Notes under the pieces: model-generated | What the model was told of the DNA's origin: nothing | Database searches by the model: none | The model's input: only the letters and a program-made list of their open reading frames with translations | Translations under genes and position numbers: made by a program | Assembly: GCA_003524705.1 (NCBI GenBank) | Contig: DQGV01000287.1 | Location: 1 to 5,790 of the forward strand | Direction of reading: 5' to 3' | Length of the DNA stretch: 5,790 nucleotides | Source: Anaerolineae bacterium | Lineage (GTDB): Bacteria; Chloroflexota; Anaerolineae; Anaerolineales; Villigracilaceae | Shown here: one piece after another, positions 1-5,701 of the stretch | Position numbering within the stretch: the first letter of the stretch is position 1 | How the letters are laid out: every line of letters begins with the position of its first letter

Positions 1-20
1 TGAGAAAACCTCTTAAAAAT

Positions 21-47
21 CTCAGTGAACTCTGTGTTCTCTGTGGC
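21..47. repeat. Candidate dispersed intergenic repeat fragment
   Basis: This non-coding stretch upstream of the promoter holds the phrase CTCTGTGTTCTCTGTGGC (30-47), preceded by CTCAGTGAA. From memory, phrases of this CTCTGTG-TTCTCTGTGG type recur many times between genes in some environmental bacteria. Only one copy lies in this window, so repetition cannot be shown from the sequence itself. I see no open reading frame end that can be assigned to an upstream gene in bases 1-60. Confidence 0.4.
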
Positions 48-60
48 AATGTTTTAGGTC

Positions 61-89
61 TTGCCATGAAAATGCCTTTATGCTAAAAT
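61..89 (+). promoter_or_regulatory. Extended -10 sigma70-type promoter for the nusA operon
   Basis: The -35 box is TTGCCA (61-66, 4 of 6 consensus positions plus the TTG core). A spacer of exactly 17 nt follows, then the -10 box TAAAAT (84-89). TGC at 81-83 supplies the TGn extended -10 element. Transcription should begin near 95-97, giving a leader of about 84 nt before nusA. It is the only good promoter-like match ahead of nusA and sits just upstream of the leader hairpin. The assignment is by consensus only. Confidence 0.7.
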
Positions 90-126
90 CTTGCTCGTTC
101 GGGACAACCCAATAACGGAAGCAACC

Positions 127-150
127 AGAAGTGGGTATCCCCCACTTTTT
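127..150 (+). terminator. Leader attenuator hairpin upstream of nusA (rimP-leader-like)
   Basis: AAGTGGG (129-135) pairs perfectly with CCCACTT (141-147) around a 5-nt loop TATCC. G128-T148 (wobble) and A127-T149 can extend the stem to 9 bp. The 3' side runs into a T-stretch (146-150) that is broken by CGC. The shape is an intrinsic terminator lying inside the transcribed leader, between the promoter at 61-89 and nusA, so it most likely acts as an attenuator. An AGTGGG...CCCACTTTTT hairpin is characteristic of leaders in front of rimP in Bacillota and relatives. Bacillus subtilis uses its copy for NusA-dependent autoregulation of the rimP-nusA operon. The role here is inferred. Confidence 0.65.
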
Positions 151-179
151 CGCTTAATAGGAGCATGGAGTAAGCACGT

Positions 180-2033
180 ATGGCAAAAAATGATTTTGCA
201 CTGGCTTTCAATGAAGTCATAGAAGAAAAACAATTATCAAAAGATATAGTCGTCACGGCAATTGAGTCGGCAATGGTTTCTGCGTATCGGCGCGCTGTGG
301 GAGCATCCACTGCACAGCATGTGGAAGCCAAGTTAGACGCAGAGACCGGCATGGTGACTGTGTATGCTGAAAAAGAAGTTGTGGAAGATAGTGTTGTAGA
401 TGAGCGCACTGAAGTTATTTTAGAAGAAGCCCGCAAAGTAAAAGAAGATGTGCAACCCGGCGATATGCTTGTGGTTGAAAGCACACCGAAAGACTTTGGT
501 CGTGTGGCGGCTCAAACAGCACGTCAAGTCATTCAGCAACGTATTCGTGAAGCAGAACGTTCCAATCAAATGGAATATTTCCAACGCCAAGAAGGTGAAA
601 TTGTGTCTGGCTTGGTGCAAGCCGTGAATGCACAAGGTATCACTATCGGTTTAGATATGAAAGCCGAAGGTTTGATGCCGAATAATCAACGCATTCCGGG
701 CGAACGTTTGAAATTACATGACCGTGTTCGTGCGGTTGTGATGGAAGTAAAAGATGGCACACGTGGTCCACAAATTATTTTGTCACGTGCGCATCGTAAC
801 TTTTTACGCCGCCTGATGGAAAATGAAGTTCCAGAAATTTATCATGGCATTGTTGAAATTCGCGCCATTTCGCGTGAACCCGGTGCGCGTGCAAAAGTAG
901 CAGTCTCTGCCACACAACCCGGCATTGACCCTGTCGGCGCATGTGTGGGTATGAAGGGTGTGCGTATTCAAGCCATCGTCAAAGAATTACATGATGAAAA
1001 AATTGATGTGATTCAATGGGATGCTGACCCTGTTGTTTATATTTCTAAAGCGATTTCACCAGCACGCGTTAGTGGTGTGTATTTAGCAGATGGTGATGAT
1101 GCTCGCACGGCAACGGTCGTTGTAGGTGAAGACCAATTAAGTTTAGCGATTGGGCGTGATGGACAAAATGCCCGCCTCGCCGCTAAGTTGACTGGCTGGC
1201 GCATTGATATTAAATCTTTGAGCGAAGCCTCTGGCGATTCATTAACGAAGTTGAAAACTGATTCTGAACTTCAAGCGATGCTTCCGCAAGCAGTGGAGAT
1301 GATGCCACAAGTAGAAGAAGTTTTGGTCAAGAAGGCAGAAAGCCGAGCCATTACACCAGAAGAATTTACAGCACTTGGTCAATTTGTAGACCGGGTTGAA
1401 CGCCGCTTAGTACAAGTAAAAGAAGATGCAGTACGTGAAGCCGATGAACAAACTGCGGCTATCAAAGCAGATATTCCTGCGGCGGCTTATGAGATGCCTG
1501 TCACTGAATCTGGTATTAAAGAACACATCATCAATATTCTCACCGAAGCAGGGTATGAGAATGTTGGTCAGGTGATGTTTGATTTGAAAGCGAATCCGAA
1601 CAAGATTCTCGGTTTGGCTGGTATTGGCGCGAAAGCAATCCAAAACATTGAAGAGACTTTGGTTGGCTTGTCGTTCCCTGAGCCTGTGAAGTTGGAAGAG
1701 CCTGTTGCAGAAGTAATTGAAGAAATTGTAAAGGTAGAAGAAGTGCCGCTTCCTGAGAAACAGGTTGAACGTAAGAAAGAAGCGAAGAAAGTCGCCGAAG
1801 AAGAGGAAGAAGATACTGAACACGCCAAAGATGGCGTTTCGTTGGATGAGTTATTCCAAATGAAGCCAGAGATGTTCCAATCTGCTGGAGAAACTGAAGA
1901 AGAGGCAGATAAGAAGAAAGGCAAGAAAGGCAAGAAAAAAGGCGTTGCATTGGAGTTTGATGAAAACCTCGGAGAAGTTGTCAGCCGTAAGAAACATAAA
2001 CGCGGTGATGATGACGGTGGCGAGGATTGGTAG
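180..2033 (+). CDS. nusA: Transcription termination/antitermination factor NusA
   Basis: NusA binds RNA polymerase and nascent RNA, enhances pausing and hairpin-dependent termination, and joins antitermination complexes. The 617-aa product has the full order: N-terminal polymerase-binding domain (about 1-130), S1 domain (about 137-203), KH1 with a GMKG loop (257-260) and KH2 with GRDGQN (325-330). An alpha-helical linker (about 350-440) and a helix-hairpin-helix-like segment (about 443-495, [16 protein letters not shown]) follow. The last roughly 120 residues form an atypical tail. It is Glu/Val-rich at 505-545, has an SLDELF segment at 554-559 and a Lys/Gly run at 578-588, and ends in RKKHKRG plus an acidic DDDGGEDW. 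The ATG start is preceded by GGAG (167-170) at 9 nt and fits the family N-terminus ([11 protein letters not shown]). rimP, the usual upstream neighbour, is not present. Identity is certain; the function of the tail is unknown. Confidence 0.97.
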   Translation: MAKNDFALAFNEVIEEKQLSKDIVVTAIESAMVSAYRRAVGASTAQHVEAKLDAETGMVTVYAEKEVVEDSVVDERTEVILEEARKVKEDVQPGDMLVVESTPKDFGRVAAQTARQVIQQRIREAERSNQMEYFQRQEGEIVSGLVQAVNAQGITIGLDMKAEGLMPNNQRIPGERLKLHDRVRAVVMEVKDGTRGPQIILSRAHRNFLRRLMENEVPEIYHGIVEIRAISREPGARAKVAVSATQPGIDPVGACVGMKGVRIQAIVKELHDEKIDVIQWDADPVVYISKAISPARVSGVYLADGDDARTATVVVGEDQLSLAIGRDGQNARLAAKLTGWRIDIKSLSEASGDSLTKLKTDSELQAMLPQAVEMMPQVEEVLVKKAESRAITPEEFTALGQFVDRVERRLVQVKEDAVREADEQTAAIKADIPAAAYEMPVTESGIKEHIINILTEAGYENVGQVMFDLKANPNKILGLAGIGAKAIQNIEETLVGLSFPEPVKLEEPVAEVIEEIVKVEEVPLPEKQVERKKEAKKVAEEEEEDTEHAKDGVSLDELFQMKPEMFQSAGETEEEADKKKGKKGKKKGVALEFDENLGEVVSRKKHKRGDDDGGEDW

Positions 2034-2052
2034 TACGTTTTAGAAAACGGAC

Positions 2053-2355
2053 GTGAAAACAAAACCTGTAGGACGTGTGAAACATATTCCGCAACGTACT
2101 TGTGTTGGTTGCCGCGAGACTTTGCCCAAAAGGCAAATGATTCGTATTGTTCGTAAGGCAGATGGTGTTTTTGTAGACCCAACAGGTAAGGTTGCCGGGC
2201 GTGGCGCGTATTTGCATGATAAACATTCGTGCTGGTCACGTGGAATAAAAGGTGCAATTGCGAACGCATTAAAAACGGAATTAAATGATGATGACCGTGT
2301 ACGTTTGGAAACTTTTATGAATTCTCTGCCCAAAGAAGCAGAGCCGAGCGGTTAG
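2053..2355 (+). CDS. rnpM: YlxR/RnpM family RNA-binding protein
   Basis: This is a small basic protein of 100 aa encoded between nusA and infB, the standard site for YlxR. It shows the family core RTCVGCRE (15-22), RQMIRIVR (27-34) and GRGAYLHD (49-56), with a further Cys at 60. YlxR of Bacillus subtilis, renamed RnpM, binds RNase P RNA and modulates its activity; I infer a similar role here from homology. The start is GTG at 2053. An in-frame TAG at 2041-2043 rules out anything much further upstream, and no clear Shine-Dalgarno precedes it. A second GTG at 2077 would give MKHIPQRTCVGC, closer to many family members, but GTAGGA lies only 3 nt before it. The gene follows nusA by 19 nt, so translation may depend on coupling. 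Family is certain; the exact start is not. Confidence 0.92.
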   Translation: MKTKPVGRVKHIPQRTCVGCRETLPKRQMIRIVRKADGVFVDPTGKVAGRGAYLHDKHSCWSRGIKGAIANALKTELNDDDRVRLETFMNSLPKEAEPSG

Positions 2356-2385
2356 CCATGTAAATTTTATACTCATGGCTGACCG
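2349..2385 (+). repeat. 12-bp inverted repeat overlapping the ylxR stop codon
   Basis: CGGTTAGCCATG (2349-2360) pairs with CATGGCTGACCG (2374-2385). That is twelve base pairs with a single G-U wobble (T2353-G2381) around a 13-nt AT-rich loop. The 5' arm includes the last Ser-Gly codons and the TAG stop of ylxR. No T-run follows, so it does not look like an intrinsic terminator, and one here would silence infB. It could be an RNA processing or stabilising stem between ylxR and infB, or a short dispersed palindrome; the sequence cannot tell these apart. Confidence 0.6.
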
Positions 2386-2424
2386 AAATTTAGAGTTATT
2401 GAATATTTTGGAAGGAGTCGGCTT

Positions 2425-4200
2425 ATGAGTAGCAATGGAAATAAACTTGAATTACCTGCCAGCATTGTCGTTCGCGACTTGGCACAAATGATTGAAAAAA
2501 GCCCAATTGATTTAATTAAAAAATTAATGACCAATGGTGTCATGGCAACCATTAATCAGACGGTGGATTTTGATACCGCCGCGATTGTGGTGGCTGAATA
2601 TGGCTTTGAAGCAGTTGCAGAAGTTGTGGAAGAAGAAGTAAAAGAAGAAGTGGGTGAAGTGCCATTATGGCGACAGTTAATTGCGGATGAAGATAAAACT
2701 CAATTGAAGCAACGCCCCCCCGTGGTGACGATTCTCGGTCATGTTGACCATGGGAAAACAAGTTTGTTGGATGCGATTCGTTCTACCGAAGTGGCGGCTG
2801 GTGAGGCAGGCGGAATCACACAACACATTGGGGCATATCAAGTGGAAATGAAAGGACGTTTGATTACGTTCTTGGATACGCCCGGTCACGCAGCGTTTAC
2901 TCAAATGCGAGCGCGTGGCGCGCAAGGTGCCGATATTGTGATTCTAGTCGTCGCGGCGGATGATGGTGTGATGCCTCAAACCAGAGAAGCGATTGCACAT
3001 GCCAAAGCGGCACGTGTACCCATTATGGTGGCATTAAATAAAATTGATAAAGCCAACGCCAACCCTGATAGAGTGAAACAACAATTAGCAGAATTAGAGC
3101 TCGTGCCGGATGAATGGGGCGGCAATACGATGGTGGTGCCTGTCTCTGCTAAGAATAAACAAGGCATTGACGATCTGCTTGAAGGCATTTTGCTCGTTGC
3201 TGATAGCAATGAGATTAAAGCCAATCCAAGTGGGAAAGTGGTTGGGACAATTATTGAAGCGGAGTTAGATAAATCGAAAGGTGTGATTGCGACTTTGCTC
3301 GTTCAAAATGGGACGCTTGAAGCCGGTGATGTTGTTGTCGCTGGGACTGCTTATGGCAAGTTACGCGCTATCAATGATTACAAAGGCAAACCTGTGAAGA
3401 AAGCAGGTCCTTCAACCCCTGTCTCTGTGATGGGGATGAGTGACGTACCCTCCGCTGGAGATTTGTTTCAAGTGGTTGCATCTGATAAAGAAGCAAGAGC
3501 AATTGTCGCCGAGAGGATTGAAGCGGCAAAAGTCGCGGCTCAATCTAAGAAGAAAGTATCGCTCGAAGATTTGTTTGCAAATGTGCAAGCAGGTGAAACG
3601 AAAGATTTGAATTTGATTGTCAAAGCGGATGTGCAAGGCTCGCTTGACCCAATCATCACGGAGTTGAATAAGTTAGGTCAAGGTGAAATTGGTTTGAAAG
3701 TGTTACATGCTGAAACGGGCAACATTGGTAATAATGATGTGATGCTGGCTTCGGCTTCGAAGGCGATTATTATCGGTTTCAATGTACAAGCCGACATTGA
3801 TGCGCGCCGTATGGCTGAAAAAGAAGGCGTAGATATTCGTTTGTATGAAATTATCTATCGCATGACGGAAGATATTGAAAAAGCGTTGAAGGGTATGCTC
3901 GCGCCTGATTTGGTTGAAAAGAATTTGGGACGCGCTCAAGTGTTACAAGTATTTTCTGCATCAAAGTTTGGTAAGGTTGCTGGTTGTAAAGTCATCGAAG
4001 GAGAGTTGAAACGTGGCGCGAAAGTGCGCGTATATCGTGGTGCTGACATTGTCTTTGAAGGTGATTTATCATCACTGCGCCATGAAAAAGAAGATGTAAA
4101 AGAAATTCGTCAGGGTTTTGAATGTGGTGTTGGTTTCAAAAACTTTAATGACATTCAACCTGGTGATGTGTTACAGTGCTACACAGTGGAGAGCAATTGA
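2425..4200 (+). CDS. infB: Translation initiation factor IF-2
   Basis: IF2 is a GTPase that places fMet-tRNA on the 30S subunit and promotes subunit joining. The 591-aa product has a single IF2_N domain (about 9-60) and a short acidic linker (67-79). The G domain follows with every GTP-binding motif: G1 GHVDHGKT (105-112), G2 GGITQHIG (129-136), G3 DTPGH (151-155), G4 NKID (205-208) and G5 SAK (241-243). Next come domain II (about 270-355), domain III with LIVKADVQGS (397-406), and the C-terminal initiator-tRNA region with GFECGVG (564-570) and NDIQPGD (575-581). Its N-terminal extension is far shorter than in Escherichia coli IF2 (about 890 aa), making this a compact form. The ATG is fixed by AAGGAG (2412-2417) with a 7-nt spacer. 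The gene lies 69 nt after ylxR. Confidence 0.98.
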   Translation: MSSNGNKLELPASIVVRDLAQMIEKSPIDLIKKLMTNGVMATINQTVDFDTAAIVVAEYGFEAVAEVVEEEVKEEVGEVPLWRQLIADEDKTQLKQRPPVVTILGHVDHGKTSLLDAIRSTEVAAGEAGGITQHIGAYQVEMKGRLITFLDTPGHAAFTQMRARGAQGADIVILVVAADDGVMPQTREAIAHAKAARVPIMVALNKIDKANANPDRVKQQLAELELVPDEWGGNTMVVPVSAKNKQGIDDLLEGILLVADSNEIKANPSGKVVGTIIEAELDKSKGVIATLLVQNGTLEAGDVVVAGTAYGKLRAINDYKGKPVKKAGPSTPVSVMGMSDVPSAGDLFQVVASDKEARAIVAERIEAAKVAAQSKKKVSLEDLFANVQAGETKDLNLIVKADVQGSLDPIITELNKLGQGEIGLKVLHAETGNIGNNDVMLASASKAIIIGFNVQADIDARRMAEKEGVDIRLYEIIYRMTEDIEKALKGMLAPDLVEKNLGRAQVLQVFSASKFGKVAGCKVIEGELKRGAKVRVYRGADIVFEGDLSSLRHEKEDVKEIRQGFECGVGFKNFNDIQPGDVLQCYTVESN

Positions 4201-4206
4201 TAGTGG

Positions 4207-4228
4207 ATAATTGACAATTGTCAATTAT
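4207..4228. repeat. 22-nt perfect palindrome in an AT-rich infB-rbfA spacer
   Basis: The arm ATAATTGACAA (4207-4217) is the exact reverse complement of TTGTCAATTAT (4218-4228). As RNA it can form a 9-bp stem with an AATT loop. Beyond it, an imperfect 14-nt direct repeat (4216-4229 and 4230-4243, 10 of 14 identical) fills most of the rest of the 45-bp spacer. The AATTGACAATTGTCAATT theme is, from memory, a common dispersed intergenic repeat in several phyla. It starts right after the infB stop and ends at the rbfA start codon, leaving no visible ribosome binding site for rbfA. It lacks a T-run and is not a convincing terminator. Confidence 0.6.
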
Positions 4229-4245
4229 TAATTGTAAATTGAATT

Positions 4246-4596
4246 ATGCCATCTGGAATTAGAATTAAACGAATTGAAGACCGCATCCAACAAGAATTGG
4301 CTCAACTTTTGATTCATGAAGTCAACGACCCGCGTTTGAAGCAAATTTTTATCACAGATGTAAAAGTGGATAGAGAACTTGCTTTTGCGAACGTGTACGT
4401 CTCTGCGGTGGAAGGTGCCGAACGTTCGGCAGACGTTCTTGCCGGACTTGAATCTGCTTCAGGATTCCTACGCAGAATCTTATCTTCTAAAGTAGAATTG
4501 CGCGCGTTCCCAAAATTAAAGTTTCATTGGGACCCAACACCAGAAAACGCAGACCATATTGAGAAAATGTTGGCTAAGTTACGAGAGAAGAAGTAA
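4246..4596 (+). CDS. rbfA: 30S ribosome-binding factor A (RbfA)
   Basis: RbfA is a small KH-fold protein that binds immature 30S subunits, assists 16S rRNA 5'-end maturation and is important for cold adaptation. The 116-aa product is of normal family length. It begins with the conserved MPSGIRIKRIEDRI, continues with DPRLKQIFITDVKVDRELAFANVYVS (28-53), and carries the RbfA version of the KH kink, Ala-Ser-Gly (71-73), in ESASGFLRRIL. It ends with the family pattern ELRAFPKLKFHWDPTPENADHIEKMLAKL. The ATG is chosen because the N-terminus matches the family exactly, yet the upstream 20 nt are AT-rich with no Shine-Dalgarno. The gene sits 45 nt after infB, its normal neighbour. Identity is secure. 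Confidence 0.96.
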   Translation: MPSGIRIKRIEDRIQQELAQLLIHEVNDPRLKQIFITDVKVDRELAFANVYVSAVEGAERSADVLAGLESASGFLRRILSSKVELRAFPKLKFHWDPTPENADHIEKMLAKLREKK

Positions 4597-4600
4597 ATTA

Positions 4601-4635
4601 CCCTCACCCTAACCCTCTCCCAAAACGGGAGAGGG
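4601..4635. repeat. CCCTCACCCTAACCCTCTCCC-type hairpin repeat
   Basis: The phrase CCCTCACCCTAACCCTCTCC begins at 4601. Its second half, CCCTCTCCC (4613-4621), forms a perfect 9-bp stem with GGGAGAGGG (4627-4635) around the loop AAAAC. This is the pattern of a boxC-like palindromic element found dispersed between genes in many unrelated bacteria, including E. coli; recognition is from memory. It occupies more than half of the 60-bp spacer between rbfA and nrnA. No T-run follows the stem, so I do not call it an intrinsic terminator. Only one copy is in the window. Confidence 0.65.
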
Positions 4636-4645
4636 AATGGATTAC

Positions 4646-4659
4646 GGAGAATATTAGTG
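4646..4659 (+). promoter_or_regulatory. Ribosome binding site and GTG start of nrnA
   Basis: GGAG (4646-4649, within CGGAGA) lies 7 nt before GTG (4657-4659). This decides the start: the next in-frame ATG is residue 51, well inside the catalytic domain and after the first metal-binding motif. A six-codon frame ATG-GAT-TAC-GGA-GAA-TAT-TAG (4637-4657) ends with its stop overlapping the G of this GTG. Confidence 0.7.
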
Positions 4660-5613
4660 GATAATAAAATCACAGGGGAAATAAAAGATAGGTTAGCAGT
4701 TGCGAATAAAATCGTCATTGCCTCACACGTCCGCCCGGATGGTGATGCGATTGGCTCATTATTAGGTTTAGGGCTTGCTTTACAAGAAGCAGGCAAATCA
4801 GTAGAAATGGTTTTGACTGACGGAATTCCTGCCGCTTTCAGGTTTTTAGAAGGATATGAACTCGTCAAAAAAGAAGCCAGTGGCGGACATGATACGTTTA
4901 TCACTGTAGATTGTGCAGATTTTAAGCGAACGGGGAAAGTGTTTGAAAATTTTGGTCAACCCGATATTAATATTGATCACCACAAAACCAATGAAAATTT
5001 TGGAAAAATAAATTTAATCGAAGCCGATGAGGTTGCCACAGCCGCAATCCTCACGAATTACATCCCTGCTTGGGGATTCAAAATCACGAAACCTGTTGCC
5101 GCCGCATTGTTGACGGGCATCATCACTGACACGCTCGGATTTCGTACATCAAATACAACGCCTGAGGCGCTGAGACAAGCCGCTACGTTGATGGAAGCGG
5201 GTGTGAATCTGCCGGAGATTTATATGCAGTCTTTGGTCAGAAAAACATATCCAGCCGCAAAATATTGGGGAGCGGGTTTATCTAGTTTGGAAACAAAAGA
5301 TGGAATTGTGTGGGGAACATTGACTTTAGCGGATAGAAAAATAGCAGGTTATGGTGGGAATGATGACGCTGATTTAATTAATATGATTTCAGCGATTGAT
5401 AATCATAAGGTGGGAATGGTTTTTGTAGAGCAAGCTAATAATCATGTGAAAATTTCATGGCGTGCATTAGATTCAAATGTAGATGTTTCACCTGTTGCAA
5501 AACATTTTAATGGTGGAGGTCACGCCGCCGCCGCAGGAGCAGATATTGAAGGAAGCCTAGTTGATGTGCAAAAGGAAGTATTACAAAAAACAAAAGAGTT
5601 GTTAAATTTGTAA
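4657..5613 (+). CDS. nrnA: DHH/DHHA1 phosphoesterase, NrnA-type nanoRNase/pAp phosphatase
   Basis: NrnA-type enzymes degrade RNA oligonucleotides of a few bases and, in characterised members, dephosphorylate 3'-phosphoadenosine 5'-phosphate (pAp). Some family members also cleave pGpG or c-di-AMP. The 318-aa product carries the whole metal site: HVRPDGDAIGS (24-34, His24, Asp28, Asp30), VD (Asp85), DHH (107-109) and TGIITDT (153-159, Asp158). The DHHA1 substrate-binding domain carries GGGHAAAAG (286-294). No transmembrane, PAS or GGDEF regions precede the catalytic domain, so it is the soluble NrnA form and not GdpP. The GTG start has GGAG 7 nt upstream. The place between rbfA and truB is the usual one for this family. 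The family call is firm; the preferred substrate cannot be read from sequence. Confidence 0.92.
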   Translation: MDNKITGEIKDRLAVANKIVIASHVRPDGDAIGSLLGLGLALQEAGKSVEMVLTDGIPAAFRFLEGYELVKKEASGGHDTFITVDCADFKRTGKVFENFGQPDINIDHHKTNENFGKINLIEADEVATAAILTNYIPAWGFKITKPVAAALLTGIITDTLGFRTSNTTPEALRQAATLMEAGVNLPEIYMQSLVRKTYPAAKYWGAGLSSLETKDGIVWGTLTLADRKIAGYGGNDDADLINMISAIDNHKVGMVFVEQANNHVKISWRALDSNVDVSPVAKHFNGGGHAAAAGADIEGSLVDVQKEVLQKTKELLNL

Positions 5614-5645
5614 GTTTCAATATTATTATAGAACCATTAGTAGCA

Positions 5646-5673
5646 TTGCAAATTCAAATAAATGTGTCATAAT
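5646..5673 (+). promoter_or_regulatory. Probable promoter ahead of truB
   Basis: TTGCAA (5646-5651) as -35 is separated by 16 nt from CATAAT (5668-5673) as -10. TGT at 5665-5667 provides an extended -10 (TGn) element, the same design as the promoter at 61-89. The spacer between nrnA and truB is 88 bp, the longest internal gap in the window, and contains no terminator-like hairpin. This would be a secondary promoter within the operon for truB and whatever follows. AT-rich spacers give chance matches, so support is moderate. Confidence 0.45.
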
Positions 5674-5687
5674 TAATCTCTAAATAC

Positions 5688-5693
5688 AGGAGG
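5688..5693 (+). promoter_or_regulatory. Consensus Shine-Dalgarno of truB
   Basis: AGGAGG lies 8 nt before ATG at 5702. It is the strongest ribosome binding site in the window and fixes the start of the partial truB frame. Confidence 0.85.
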
Positions 5694-5701
5694 ATTACTC
5701 A

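Noticed and set aside
83..484. Minus-strand open frame of 133 aa opposite the leader and nusA N-terminus
   Set aside because: It has low-complexity Ser/Thr-rich translation, no recognisable motif, and runs antisense through the confidently assigned nusA N-terminal domain and promoter region.
2036..2049. CGTTTTAGAAAACG palindrome as a terminator or operator between nusA and ylxR
   Set aside because: Realistically it offers only a 5-bp AT-rich stem, has no T-run, and lies inside an operon; it is too weak to assign a function.
1407..2333. Several overlapping minus-strand frames (up to 233 aa) opposite the nusA tail and ylxR
   Set aside because: They are Phe/Leu- or Ser-rich mirror images of the Lys/Glu-rich coding strand, with no family motif. 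They conflict with each other and with nusA and ylxR.
1830..3572. Similar short motifs VSLDELF in the NusA tail and VSLEDLF in IF2 (residues 378-384)
   Set aside because: Seven residues of similar acidic-hydrophobic character in different contexts are more likely convergence than a shared module. The IF2 copy belongs to its conserved domain II-III linker.
2552..3939. Minus-strand frames of 69-82 aa opposite infB
   Set aside because: They are antisense shadows of a gene whose five GTPase motifs are all intact; none has its own ribosome binding site or motif.
4613..4635. CCCTCTCCC/GGGAGAGGG stem as an intrinsic terminator after rbfA
   Set aside because: It is followed by AATGGATTACGG and not by a T-run, and nrnA with a good ribosome binding site follows within 25 nt.
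4201..4665. Shared 11-mer TAGTGGATAAT at 4201-4211 and 4655-4665, in two spacers
   Set aside because: A window of this size is expected to contain a few chance 11-base repeats, the matches are AT-rich, and the flanks do not align. The second copy is also the start of nrnA.
4524..4904. Minus-strand frame of 126 aa containing FPLPFWERVRVRV
   Set aside because: That string is the typical spurious translation of the CCCTCACCCTAACCCTCTCCC hairpin repeat. The rest is antisense to rbfA and nrnA.
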